Shown: one piece after another, positions 53,009-62,183 of the stretch | Numbering within the stretch: the first letter of the stretch is position 1 | Layout of the letters: the number at the start of each line of letters is the position of its first letter | Source: Jaminaea rosea | Lineage: Eukaryota; Basidiomycota; Exobasidiomycetes; Microstromatales | NCBI RefSeq assembly: GCF_003144245.1 | Contig: NW_020289975.1 | Location: 1,135,496 to 1,199,495 of the forward strand | Length of the DNA stretch: 64,000 bases | Direction of reading: 5' to 3' | Made by a program: the position numbers and the translations under genes | The notes under the pieces: model-generated | The model's input: the letters and a program-made list of their open reading frames with translations, nothing else | Database searches by the model: none | Told to the model about the DNA's origin: nothing

Positions 53009-53915
53009 GCCTCTTGCAGCGTCAAGGTCAAGAGCTGCGATGGTGGTGGACGGAGAAGAGAAGAAGCGTCATTGGTGCGGCGTCGCTCTCTCGCTGCCTC
53101 GTCTGCGCCTTCCGCCCTTGCCGGCTCCCGCTTGCCCACGCTGTGGCGCCGAGTGGTAGCGACAAAGGCCCGGTGCGCACTCTGGGCATAGCTGGTAGGC
53201 CGCAGCGATCTATGCAAATGTGTAGATTTGAATGCTAGCGATCAGTTGAGCGCATTGGATCACGACAACTCTGTCTCAATGAACGAGGGGACAACTTTAA
53301 AGGTCATGCTACCATGCACCTTTAGTCCCTCCCGCATCATGCAGAGAGGCGACGATATGCGATGAGAACCACATTGACTACTGCGCAGTGGTCACAGGTG
53401 GAGATCTGCTCGAGATGAAAAGGCCAGCTGCTATGGTGATCGAGAGGCTCATCTGGACTTCGACAACATCGCAGCTCAGACATCGATACCATGGTGGTAC
53501 GCTTGCTGCCCGCCTTTGCATCACTAGCGTCCTCACCCGAGCGGAACGCACGGGCCATTGGATTGTCACGCTCTCGCGCTCGTGTCGCGATCAATTCGAA
53601 TAGATGAAGAGGGTGAGGATGACGAGAGCTGGTAGGAGTAAGTGTAGATGGTATTTCGCGTAGCGACAGCATACAGGAAGGGCCAGCGAGGGGCACGCTG
53701 CGAGTAGCGAGTGTGATCGCGAGGATCGATCCCTTTGGCTAATTTGAGGTCGCGTTCGCTACATCATTGGGGAGAGACAGGGACAAAAGCGTCGGCAGGA
53801 AGCGCGGGGGGAAGGAACAAGATAGCTTCGGGACAAGGGTCGAGACGAGACGGTGGATAGCATGGACGCGATGGTGGGAGGCATCGGCCAGCTTGACGCG
53901 TTAATCGCGCTCCGT
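53009..53915. promoter_or_regulatory. Spacer between glutaminyl-cyclase-like gene and small YABBY-like gene
   Basis: This is 907 bp, both flanking genes minus strand. An imperfect hairpin at 53298-53324 (11-bp stem with one bulged C, loop CTAC) lies ~290 bp upstream of the cyclase start. The ~120-codon ORF here has no recognisable family. Confidence 0.4.
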
Positions 53916-54340
53916 TCACTTCTTGTTCTTGGGGTTGCTACGCGTTGGGAAGGGGAGGAATTGAGTCAGTTACAATGCTCAACAGTGACGGTGGTGAGGA
54001 GAGGAGCATGTCGATCAAAACGACAGGCCCCTCTGCCTCGTCTAGGACGCGACACGTACGCGGGAGACTTAGCCCAGTCCTTGGCGACCTGCTGGAAGCG
54101 CTCCTTGTGGCTGAGGTTGGGGTGGCTCGTCTTGAGCTTGGCCAGCTGCTCCTTCATGTACAGCTGCGTGCGGTGCGATAGGAACGTGGAAGATGAGACG
54201 GTGGTGAGCAGATGAGATCGTGCGACGGTGATGCTCATGGTGATGCACGCTCGATGACGCGCCGTGCTGTGCTCGACACTCACGTTGTAAGGAGAGACCT
54301 TCTTCTTGCCGCCGGCGCTGGAAGTCTTCTTGGGGGGCAT
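53916..54340 (-). CDS. 60-residue YABBY/HMG-box-like basic protein
   Basis: Three exons (minus): 54340-54284, 54163-54060 and 53937-53916, giving 60 residues. The introns are 119 and 122 bp (GTGAGT..CGCAG and GTACGT..GCGTAG). The protein starts MPPKKTSSAGGKKK, then has a compact HMG-like helix pair: VSPYNLYMKEQLAKLK, then HPNLSHKERFQQVAKDWAKSP. It ends in ANPKNKK. The SPYN-x-YM-K...NP-x-L-x-H-x-E-x-F-x-x-VA-x-x-W pattern is that of the YABBY C-terminal/HMG-like domain, which small basidiomycete proteins also carry. A DNA- or chromatin-binding role is inferred from the family only. The exon of 22 bp and the tiny size make it easy to miss. All three phases close and the C-terminus is of the expected basic type. 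Confidence 0.82.
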
Positions 54341-55445
54341 GTTGGTGATTGGATCTGGTTGGCTGTAAAGCGTGGTTTGGTCGTATCGATTGGAGCGTCC
54401 AAAGGCGAATTCGTAGTGGTGGATGGGACGACAAGGGAGGAGAGCGATCAACGCGTAGAGTTATGGGGAGCGCCCTCCCACTCAGACCAATGGCCGAGAC
54501 TTAGAGGGAAGAGAGACTGTCTGTCTAGCAGCTAGGCGGGCAGCGGCCTACTCGACTGTCCACTGTCGACTCTCCGTCGACTCTATGCACTCTGTGCGCC
54601 CGCCCCGCCTCTGGCCCGCCCGCCTGCTCTGTCTCTGCTATTGCCCCCGCACTGCGCCGCCCTAATTGCACTCCAGCTCTATTGCCTTTTGCCCGTGCGA
54701 TCAATCAACCAAGGCGCACGCGCGTTTCCACCATCGCGATCAAGAGGTGGCTTGTGCGAGCGGCCGAGGTCATGACGAGGAGGACGAGGTCAGTCATGGC
54801 GACACGGCGTCAAGCGATGAACTTCGTCGTCGAATGAAGTGAGCTACGTTAAGCTGTGAAAGGGCGTGATCGTACTGTACAGATGGCGAACGTATCCTCA
54901 GCCACTTTTAGACAGAAAGTGTAGGGGGCTTGCCGTAGGGTCCTGCTGAGCAGAGCCAGACGGACGACGTGTGGTTGGAGCCCATCCACCTCTATCTAGG
55001 CATTTATTTCTTCGTTGCTCGGCGTCTTTTCCTGTTTTTGCTGGCACTGCTTCATCGACGCTGCTGTCGTCTTCGCTGTCTTCGTAGTCTTCTTCTTCTT
55101 GGCGCCTGAGCTTGAGCCTGGGTGACATCTCTGAGTGTCCATCGCATTTTTAAGCTACTGCGAAGCGGAGCAGAGCCGTCAGGCGGAGAAAGTGCAGCCA
55201 CCGCCTGTCCGTGCCTTTCCTCTCGACCTCAACTTGCCTCTTTTCCCATCCCTCACTTTCGGGCCGTCGCCGCTGTCTGCCATCTTCATGAGCTCCACAC
55301 CACCGCAACACGACACCGCTATTATCATCCAGACGACCCTCAACTGAGAGCATATACTTTGGCAGCCTCGCCTTCATACCCAGGGCTTCCGCCTCCCTCA
55401 TACAACCCTAAGACCTCACCCTCCCATCACTGTGCCATAGGGCAT
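54341..55445. promoter_or_regulatory. Divergent region, YABBY-like gene / protein kinase
   Basis: This is 1.1 kb between divergent starts. It contains a TTCTTC-type pyrimidine run around 55087-55101 and a short uORF (55288-55347, MSSTPPQHDT...) before the kinase start. A 76-codon minus-strand ORF (54898-55128) is listed separately. Otherwise nothing is recognised. Confidence 0.4.
54898..55128 (-). CDS. Possible small acidic protein, hypothetical
   Basis: A 76-codon ATG ORF reading MSPRLKLRRQEEEDYEDSED... with a charged first half and an unremarkable second half. No family is recognised and there is no splice support. It sits in a 1.1-kb divergent promoter and may be chance. Confidence 0.15.
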   Translation of the reverse strand: MSPRLKLRRQEEEDYEDSEDDSSVDEAVPAKTGKDAEQRRNKCLDRGGWAPTTRRPSGSAQQDPTASPLHFLSKSG

Positions 55446-58400
55446 ATGGCTCAGCCTCCTTGGGGCCCCTCGTCAACTTCAGCATTAGCATCCGAGTTCA
55501 ATCGGCAGAATCCGCGAGACTCGCCCATCGCAGCGACGCCTCTCTACGATCCATCTGGCCTCAGCTCATCCATCCAGAATGGCAACAGCAATGGCTCCCA
55601 CGCCGAGCCAGCCGCTGCCGCGCAGGGCATCCGCATCCGCCAAGATGTGCAGCATCAACACCAGCAGCCCCCTTCAGAGTCGAACTCGTCCTCGTACGAG
55701 GACAAGCGTGGGCGGAGACGGCGCAGCTCTGAGAAGCTGAAGCTCGACATGGAAGAGCAAACTGCAGCATCGCCAGGCTTTGGCCGCTCGCCGAGCTTCG
55801 GTCGCTCTCCTGCGGCCAACTTCTTGTCTGCCTTCTCTTCCATGAATACCATGGTCGCACCATCTCATGCTCGCGAGTGGGGGTCTTCAAGCGCTGACAG
55901 TCGGTCGAGCTCAGCCAATGTCGAGCCACAGCGGTCTAGCTCACTGTCCAAGTGGAGTAAGCTGCCTGATCTCACGTCAAGTCCCACGCCAGTGACGGGC
56001 TTTCAGGGCATGGGAGGTGTAGCTGCGCAGCTGATGGCTAAGAGCGACTCGTCAGGACAACTAGCAGACAAGACACATGCCTTCAACCCGGAGGAAGAGG
56101 GTGCCACCTTTGGGCCAGACGACAGATACCAGCTCGGCAGAGTGGTCGGTTTCGGCGGCTTCTCGACGATCCGTGAGGGATGGGATCTGGCAGAGGAACG
56201 TAAAGGAGGGGGCAAGCACAAGGTGGCAGTCAAGCTGGTCTATCGCGACCCGCCTTCCTCGCCCCAACCAGAGGAAGCCAACAGTGACGAGCAGGAGCTC
56301 TCCATCTGGCGGTCTCTACCGTCGCATCCTAATTTATTGCCGCTCCTCTACGACGACACGATGCTCATCGACAGGTCTGATATGACATCGTCGACTGGAT
56401 CGCTCAACAGAGACCCTCAAGCGACGCAGCAAGAACTCCAACTCCTCGTGATGCCTCTGTGTGAAGGAGGCAACCTCATGGACTTTGTACGAGGTGAGGG
56501 AGGTCGCCGCCAAGCCCCCTCACGGGTTCAGTCCATCTCTCTCGGCCGCAGTCAATCGCTGCACCAGTCACCCAATGACAACCACGCGCAGCACCCGCGC
56601 ACTGGATCCGGGTTCCTCAGTCGTCGCTCTCCAGCTGCATCGACCGACGTCACTCCCTCCTCTTCGTTGGCGCTAGCAAGGAGTCCGTCCGGCGCGGGCG
56701 TAACGAGAAGGACGAGCAGCGCCATTCCACGCAGTCAGGGCATTGACTTGGGTGCAGCGCGCGACATCCTGCGCCAGCTCGCCGAAGGCCTTCTCTGCCT
56801 ACACACCAAGATGAATGTCCTGCACGGCGATCTGAAGCTTGAGAACGTGCTGGCACAGCGCATGAATAGCAACGGCAGCCCAGACGGAGGGGGCAAAGAC
56901 GGCGCAGTGTGCTGGAGATTAGCTGACTTTGGTCTGTCGCAGAGGGTGGACGTTGAGGGCGCGCTCACTCAACAGGCTCTGTCTTTCTTCAAGAAGAGGG
57001 CGGGCATGTCATCGCAAGACGCTCAAGCGGGACGACAGACGCTACCGCCTCCTTCTCGCAGCCTCTCTCGCGCTCCTGGTGCAGGCGCAGGCGCAGGATC
57101 GCTAGCCTACACACCGCCCGAAATGTGGCGCGATGGAACCGCCACCTCGTCACCCGGCCTCGACAACACCGAAGAAGCATCACCTTTTGCATCAGACATG
57201 TGGGCATTGGGCTGCATAACCTACGCTCTTCTTAGCGGCAAGATGCCCTTCAGCGACGCATTCGAACCGCGACTACAGGCCAAGATTGCCAAGGGTGAAT
57301 GGGAGCTGCCGCCTCGATTGTGGCGCAGAGCGAGACGCTTAGCCTCTGAGTCCTTCAAGAGCGACGGCTCTCTCTCACGCCAGGCAAGCGGCAAAAACAT
57401 GAGTCGGGCAGGCAGCTTCGGCAGCGGTTCACACGAGCGACAACCATCAGGGAGCAGCAGCCTCTCACGCAGTCGACCTCCGTCATTGGCACAATTCACA
57501 GCCATCACTGACCTCAGCGCCTCTTTGCCCTATTTGCCCGACTCTGGCTACAAATCGGCGCGCTACGTAAACCATGACGCAGCAGCAGCGCACGACGCCC
57601 CAATTGTCGGCTCAGCGCCCACCAAGCCTGGCGAGCCGCGTCGCTTCGACATCGACACCATTGCCCAAGCGGCTGCCGACGCCGAGGCGGATCCGGAGTC
57701 GGACGCAGAAGCTAGCATCGACCAGCAGTGGGACGGGACAAGCAATGAGCGAGCAGCTGCGCGGGCGGTACTACGAGGCTTACTGGATCCTGAGCCCTCT
57801 AGACGGTGGACTGTACAGCGCCTCCTGGCGTCGCGCTGGCTCGCATCATCGCCCGACCAGGAGCGCCAGAATCCCTTCATCACCAATGGCGGTGCCACTG
57901 GGGACAGACGACTCGAAAACCTCACTGAGGGCGTGGCTGTGGGCGGCGGCGCGATGGAGGAGGAGATGCGGCAGCAGCACAGGCGCGCAGAGCGGCCGCA
58001 ATGGGGACGCGAGAAGAGTTGGAGGACCGAGGTTACCTTCGAGCGCCAGGAGCCGGCCGTGGACCGCGCAGCCAGACGACCATCCAGTCTCAGCCGTTCG
58101 AGGCCGAGGGGCGATGGCGAGGGACGTCGTTCGCGCAGTGTCAGCGTGTCCCGCGAGGGCAACGCGAGGAACAGCGTAGCTGATGCGACGACGATCCTTC
58201 ACGACGGCGCGGACTCGCCCATGTCCTCTCGTCCAACTCCGCGCAGCGCCACGCCGTCGTCACCCGTTGAGATCCGCGGCCGTCGCCCGGGTCCCAAGGT
58301 GCCGCTCTCGCAGGTCAGCAGGGAGGACCTGGAGCGTCAGCTGGAGGAGAGGGCTAACGACACTTCGCGAGGATCGCGTGCGCCATCCGTGCAGCCTATT

Positions 58401-59018
58401 GCGATTGGTGGACCGAAGCAGCAGCCGCGCAGCGTGAGCACATCGAGGCTATCAGGGAGGGTAGCCGATGATAGAAGCGACAGCGGAAGTCGGGCGTCTC
58501 TCGAGCGTTTATTATGGCGACCTCCATCGATCGGCGGCCCTCTCGATATCCTGCACGGCGTGCCTTCAGCAGCGACAGCGAAGCGATCGCCCAGTCGCTC
58601 CTCCGCTGGAGGAAGCGGCAGTGGTGTGGGAGCAGGACATCACCTTCTTTCGCACAGTGCGAGCTCGAGCAGCATCCATTTGCCAATGCAGCAGCAGCAT
58701 CGTGGTCGTGCTACCACGTCGTACAGCTCTGCCTCGTCGACGCGAGCATCCACCTCACGCAGCAGGTCAAGGGCGCCCGACGCTCTTTCTCATATCCTGG
58801 GTGGCGTAGCAGCAGCAGGTGGGCGTGGCGGTGGTTCGTCATCTGCTTCCTCAGCAAGGGACAGTAGCCCAATGTTGGAGAGGGAAGAGGAGGGCGAAGA
58901 AGGCGATGAGGGGACTGAGGGTAGAGCAAGGAGCCGGAGGGAACGAGCGAGCAGCAGTGTGGACGCAGCTGATACTAGTGCGGCTAGACGTGGACGATTG
59001 CGTTCACGACCTGGATAA
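55446..59018 (+). CDS. Large Ser/Thr protein kinase with long disordered flanks
   Basis: An intronless 1190-residue protein starting at ATG 55446 (MAQPPWGPSS), the first ATG in an open frame. Residues 1-220 are Ser-rich and disordered. The kinase domain (about 229-690) has the Gly-loop GFGGFST (235-241), VAVKLV with Lys263 and the catalytic loop HGDLKLEN with Asp462. ADFGLS with Asp494, AYTPPEMW and WALGCITYALLSGKMPF complete it. The catalytic loop is HGD, not HRD, so it is a non-RD kinase, and TPPE replaces APE. Low-complexity inserts lie within the N-lobe/hinge region (Ser-rich, ~350-430) and after the activation segment. The C-terminal ~350 residues are Arg/Ser-rich. I cannot assign the subfamily. 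It is likely to be active, because Lys, Glu region, HxD and DFG are intact. Confidence 0.88.
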   Translation: MAQPPWGPSSTSALASEFNRQNPRDSPIAATPLYDPSGLSSSIQNGNSNGSHAEPAAAAQGIRIRQDVQHQHQQPPSESNSSSYEDKRGRRRRSSEKLKLDMEEQTAASPGFGRSPSFGRSPAANFLSAFSSMNTMVAPSHAREWGSSSADSRSSSANVEPQRSSSLSKWSKLPDLTSSPTPVTGFQGMGGVAAQLMAKSDSSGQLADKTHAFNPEEEGATFGPDDRYQLGRVVGFGGFSTIREGWDLAEERKGGGKHKVAVKLVYRDPPSSPQPEEANSDEQELSIWRSLPSHPNLLPLLYDDTMLIDRSDMTSSTGSLNRDPQATQQELQLLVMPLCEGGNLMDFVRGEGGRRQAPSRVQSISLGRSQSLHQSPNDNHAQHPRTGSGFLSRRSPAASTDVTPSSSLALARSPSGAGVTRRTSSAIPRSQGIDLGAARDILRQLAEGLLCLHTKMNVLHGDLKLENVLAQRMNSNGSPDGGGKDGAVCWRLADFGLSQRVDVEGALTQQALSFFKKRAGMSSQDAQAGRQTLPPPSRSLSRAPGAGAGAGSLAYTPPEMWRDGTATSSPGLDNTEEASPFASDMWALGCITYALLSGKMPFSDAFEPRLQAKIAKGEWELPPRLWRRARRLASESFKSDGSLSRQASGKNMSRAGSFGSGSHERQPSGSSSLSRSRPPSLAQFTAITDLSASLPYLPDSGYKSARYVNHDAAAAHDAPIVGSAPTKPGEPRRFDIDTIAQAAADAEADPESDAEASIDQQWDGTSNERAAARAVLRGLLDPEPSRRWTVQRLLASRWLASSPDQERQNPFITNGGATGDRRLENLTEGVAVGGGAMEEEMRQQHRRAERPQWGREKSWRTEVTFERQEPAVDRAARRPSSLSRSRPRGDGEGRRSRSVSVSREGNARNSVADATTILHDGADSPMSSRPTPRSATPSSPVEIRGRRPGPKVPLSQVSREDLERQLEERANDTSRGSRAPSVQPIAIGGPKQQPRSVSTSRLSGRVADDRSDSGSRASLERLLWRPPSIGGPLDILHGVPSAATAKRSPSRSSAGGSGSGVGAGHHLLSHSASSSSIHLPMQQQHRGRATTSYSSASSTRASTSRSRSRAPDALSHILGGVAAAGGRGGGSSSASSARDSSPMLEREEEGEEGDEGTEGRARSRRERASSSVDAADTSAARRGRLRSRPG

Positions 59019-59054
59019 GCGGGGTTGGCGCCTACCGACTGGTGGGTCTTGATA

Positions 59055-59070
59055 TCTCTCTCTCTCTCTC
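59055..59070 (+). repeat. (TC)8 microsatellite
   Basis: Eight TC units in the 191-bp tail-to-tail spacer between the kinase and the HIT protein gene. Confidence 0.8.
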
Positions 59071-59209
59071 ATCACTCTGTACGCATAGCTAGCAGTCATG
59101 TCCTGTTCTTGCCATTATGTCCTCGTTCTTGACCGTACCGTCAATCAATCATCAAGAAGAATATCGTCACATCACATCTCATGTCATTCAGCTGCCCGCC
59201 ACCTGCTCA

Positions 59210-59638
59210 CTACAGCTTCTGCTTCAACTCGTCGTAAATCCTTTGCAACTCCTTCTTTTCAGGCTTCGTCGCAGGCCATCCCACTCCGAGGCCCTGCTTC
59301 TCATCAGGCTTGGGAATGAAATGCCAATGCAAGTGCATCACCACTTGATGCGCAATGGTCCCGGCATTAGCCAGCAGATTGTAGTTCTCCTCCCCTGATG
59401 CGATGGCGATCCTCTTGAGCGCTGGGGCGATCTCCATGAGGTAGTCGTCGGGTATGTCTGTGATTTTCGCGCCGTGCCACTTGGGGATGACGAGGCAGTG
59501 CTTAGGCGCAATAGGTCCGATGTCGAGGAAAGCATAGACTTTGTCCGTCTCGAAGAGCTTCATGCTCGGGATGGATCCCGCAATGATCTTGCAGAAAATG
59601 CACGAAGCGTCGGTGTGGTTATGCGTGGTCGAGGACAT
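59210..59638 (-). CDS. HNT1: HIT-family nucleotide hydrolase (Hint/Hnt1)
   Basis: A single exon of 142 residues. The start is ATG 59638 (MSSTTHNHTD); the frame is open for 88 codons upstream but without another ATG. The HIT fold shows CIFCKIIAGSIPSMKLFETD, then AFLDIGPIAPKHCLVIPKWH and NYNLLANAG. The catalytic triad motif is HQVVMHLHWHFIPK, with the His-x-His-x-His pattern and the central His as nucleophile. Hint proteins hydrolyse adenosine 5'-phosphoramidates and are usually homodimeric in cytoplasm and nucleus. The C-terminus (KKELQRIYDELKQKL) is a helix. A mitochondrial isoform from non-ATG initiation upstream is not supported. Confidence 0.93.
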   Translation of the reverse strand: MSSTTHNHTDASCIFCKIIAGSIPSMKLFETDKVYAFLDIGPIAPKHCLVIPKWHGAKITDIPDDYLMEIAPALKRIAIASGEENYNLLANAGTIAHQVVMHLHWHFIPKPDEKQGLGVGWPATKPEKKELQRIYDELKQKL

Positions 59639-60037
59639 TCTGGCAAAAGTGGAATGTCCAAGTAGTTGGCGTCGCAAAGCTGTGCGTGGGGCAAGAGAGA
59701 GCACGATGGGCCAAAGTAGAGTTTTCGTTGCGATGGGAAAGGAAGTCGTGATGTCGTACGACGGTGTCACTCTCCTCGACTGCCCGGTGTGGGCGGGGAT
59801 TCCGGGAGGCCCGTGCCCGAGGCCTCGGAACGGAAGAGGGGCGTGGAGGAGGGCGGAAACAGAGTAGCAACTGGGTCGAGTTGTATGTGTCCGACAATTC
59901 AAGGATCCTCACATCATTGACGATCTAACCACTCATTCACTTGGCGAGTAGGGGAGAGCCTTCGCCTGGGCAATTCCTAAAGGTGGAAGGCCAGGCATAT
60001 TCTGCCATCGATCGATCAAACCTTCAATCGGCCAAGG
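59639..60037. promoter_or_regulatory. Divergent promoter, HNT1 / DUF4211 gene
   Basis: This is 399 bp between two starts. The region keeps an open frame on the minus strand, probably by chance. A CCATCGATCGATC run near 60004-60016 is palindromic (ATCGATCGAT). No gene is seen. Confidence 0.4.
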
Positions 60038-62017
60038 ATGGACCTTCACCAGCTCACGGCCTGGCTCAAAGCGCCGCGCTATGAGGATCATGAGGGCAAG
60101 TACACATTTGCCATCGTCGTGCCGCCTCTGACGCCAGAGCTCAGGAACGCAAGGTACGGGGTGTGGACCAATGCGAAAGGCGCACTGTCCGCTACGCCGC
60201 CGGAGGACGGAGAAGAGGAGGACGAGCTGGCAAGTCGAGCTCAGTCCCCCATCGTGATTGATGATTCGCCCGCACGACTTCCACGGCAAGAGCCTGAGGC
60301 TCAGCGTAGTCCAAGCCTTGGCAACGGGCAACGCCAGCTCGCTGTCTCCGATATTGTGTCCGTTTCATCTCCTCAAGCACAACGTCGTAAACAGCGCAAC
60401 CAATCCTCCCTCTTCCGGGCCAGCGACGACGACTACGAGAGCAGCTCCGACACCGAGCTCCAGCCTTCCATGTCAGAGGCAACTCCGGGTCGTCAAGCCA
60501 GCGGGCACACCAGCGCAGAGCTCACCAACACCGCTCTCACCCATGCTGATCGCAATGAGGCCTCGTCATCCACACAGCCTCTGCCTTCCAGCGGACCCCG
60601 CCTTACTGCACAGGAGAGAGCTCGCGCGGCGGCAGACGTCATCCGCAAGCAACGCCTCGAAGCCGAAGCGGCCGCAGAGGCTGAGGAGGTGGCCAGGCGA
60701 GAAGAACAAAGAGAGCGCAAGCGGAAGAGGAAGAGGGAGAAGGAGGAGAAGTTGGCAGCAGCGGCAGCTCGCGCGAGGAGGAAGCTCGGCAACGGGAGCG
60801 ACGCGGACGATAGTAAAGACGACGTTGCCAACTTGAGGTCGAATTTGAACGCGGATGCCTTTGTGCGGGCTACGGCTCCAAAGGGCCGCAGAGATTTCCG
60901 ATCTCAGTTGCAGAAGCTCAGCAAGGCGAGGAAGGGGAAGAACAAGCAGCGTAACATCAGGGATAGCGATGATGACGATGACGAAGGCGGCTCGTCGTCG
61001 GACAGTAGCTCATCCTCGTCCTCGGGTACATCTTCGAGCTCGGCCTTCGTCGTCTCAGACGATTCCATTGAAGATCAAAGGGCGCGCAACGACATTCGTG
61101 CAGTCGAAAGTCAGCGAGCTGGCCAATTGCACCGTCCTTCCGCTCGTCGCCCCTCACCATCCAGCCGCTCGCTCGGCATCACCAACAGTCGCAATGGCGG
61201 CGGGGGCGGCGAAGGGCCAAGCGCTTCCGCCTTGAGTCGCAACGACGCTCTCCTCCTGCATGGCCGACTGGATCTAGATGAAGCTGCCAGCGAGTTCTAT
61301 CACTGGGTAGTCATTATGCTCCTCTCCCTCCCCGTCTCACAAGAAGACGAAGCCCTCATGAATCGTGCCCGCTCACGCCTTCAATCACACGTAGACGATT
61401 CCCTCCGCCTCCTCTCTACGCAGGCGCAGCGTCGCCAATTCGGCTGGTACCTTCGACACTACCCTCTCTTCAAGCGCGAGGCAATGAGTCGCCACGAAGG
61501 AAAAAAGGGCTGCGCGGCTTGCCATCGCAAAGGTCAGGCGTGCGAGTATCGCATCATACTGTCTGGAAAACCCTACAAGCAGGATACCCTCGAATGGCTC
61601 GATTATGGCGAGGATGCGGAAGACTCGAGCGACATGAGCTCGAATGACGAGAATCGAGCAGAACATCAGCACCCTGCCGACTCCACTCGCACCTACTCTC
61701 GTCGCCTCCCGCCCCCGACCGCGAGCGCAGAGGCGAAGAAGAGCTACACCTCTCATGGGAGAGTGCACGTCTTTCAGTGCGGATCGAGCTGCGCAGAGAG
61801 GGCAGAGGCGATGCATGGCATGATTCATTGGCAGTACGCTCAGCTGAACAAGGTGCATGGCAGTAGGGACTTCAAGGTGCTTAAGGAGAAGCAGGCCAGG
61901 GGTGGAGAGATCACAGCAGAGGATGTGGGGAGGGTGGCGAGGTCGAGGAAGGATTACTTGAAGGGGCATCTGAATTGGTTCAGAAGCGTCGCTACGAGAC
62001 TGGCCAAGGCTAGGTAG
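60038..62017 (+). CDS. DUF4211-domain protein
   Basis: An intronless 659-residue protein. The first 40 residues are ordered (MDLHQLTAWLKAPRYEDHEG). Residues ~45-400 are charged and disordered, with a Lys/Arg/Glu coiled coil (~190-260), a putative nuclear localisation signal (ERKRKRKREKE) and Ser/Asp tracts. The C-terminal DUF4211 domain (~415-600) opens FYHWVVIMLLSLPVSQEDE. It carries GCAACHRKGQACEYRIILSG (Cys492, 495, 502) and FQCGSSCAERAEAMHG (Cys581, 585). The cysteines suggest a metal site, which is inference. The domain is found in fungal, probably nuclear proteins of unknown function. Tail-to-tail with SSE1, 166 bp apart. Confidence 0.85.
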   Translation: MDLHQLTAWLKAPRYEDHEGKYTFAIVVPPLTPELRNARYGVWTNAKGALSATPPEDGEEEDELASRAQSPIVIDDSPARLPRQEPEAQRSPSLGNGQRQLAVSDIVSVSSPQAQRRKQRNQSSLFRASDDDYESSSDTELQPSMSEATPGRQASGHTSAELTNTALTHADRNEASSSTQPLPSSGPRLTAQERARAAADVIRKQRLEAEAAAEAEEVARREEQRERKRKRKREKEEKLAAAAARARRKLGNGSDADDSKDDVANLRSNLNADAFVRATAPKGRRDFRSQLQKLSKARKGKNKQRNIRDSDDDDDEGGSSSDSSSSSSSGTSSSSAFVVSDDSIEDQRARNDIRAVESQRAGQLHRPSARRPSPSSRSLGITNSRNGGGGGEGPSASALSRNDALLLHGRLDLDEAASEFYHWVVIMLLSLPVSQEDEALMNRARSRLQSHVDDSLRLLSTQAQRRQFGWYLRHYPLFKREAMSRHEGKKGCAACHRKGQACEYRIILSGKPYKQDTLEWLDYGEDAEDSSDMSSNDENRAEHQHPADSTRTYSRRLPPPTASAEAKKSYTSHGRVHVFQCGSSCAERAEAMHGMIHWQYAQLNKVHGSRDFKVLKEKQARGGEITAEDVGRVARSRKDYLKGHLNWFRSVATRLAKAR

Positions 62018-62183
62018 GGGGAAGGTGGCTGGCTAATGGGAGTGGAGCAATCCCATCTTGTACCTCATGATCACGGCAGCAGAGCATCATCATCTCACGC
62101 ACTCGCTCGCACGCATCCACGACTGTATGAATTCCTTCTATCGATATCAGAAGCCAGTGCTATCGCCTCGCCTCAGCACTCGT

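Noticed and set aside
53337-53696. 119-codon minus ORF between the cyclase-like and YABBY-like genes
   Set aside because: No recognisable family and no supporting splice or start context.
59639-59902. N-terminal extension of the HIT protein that could be a mitochondrial presequence
   Set aside because: The extension has no ATG, so initiation at 59638 is favoured.
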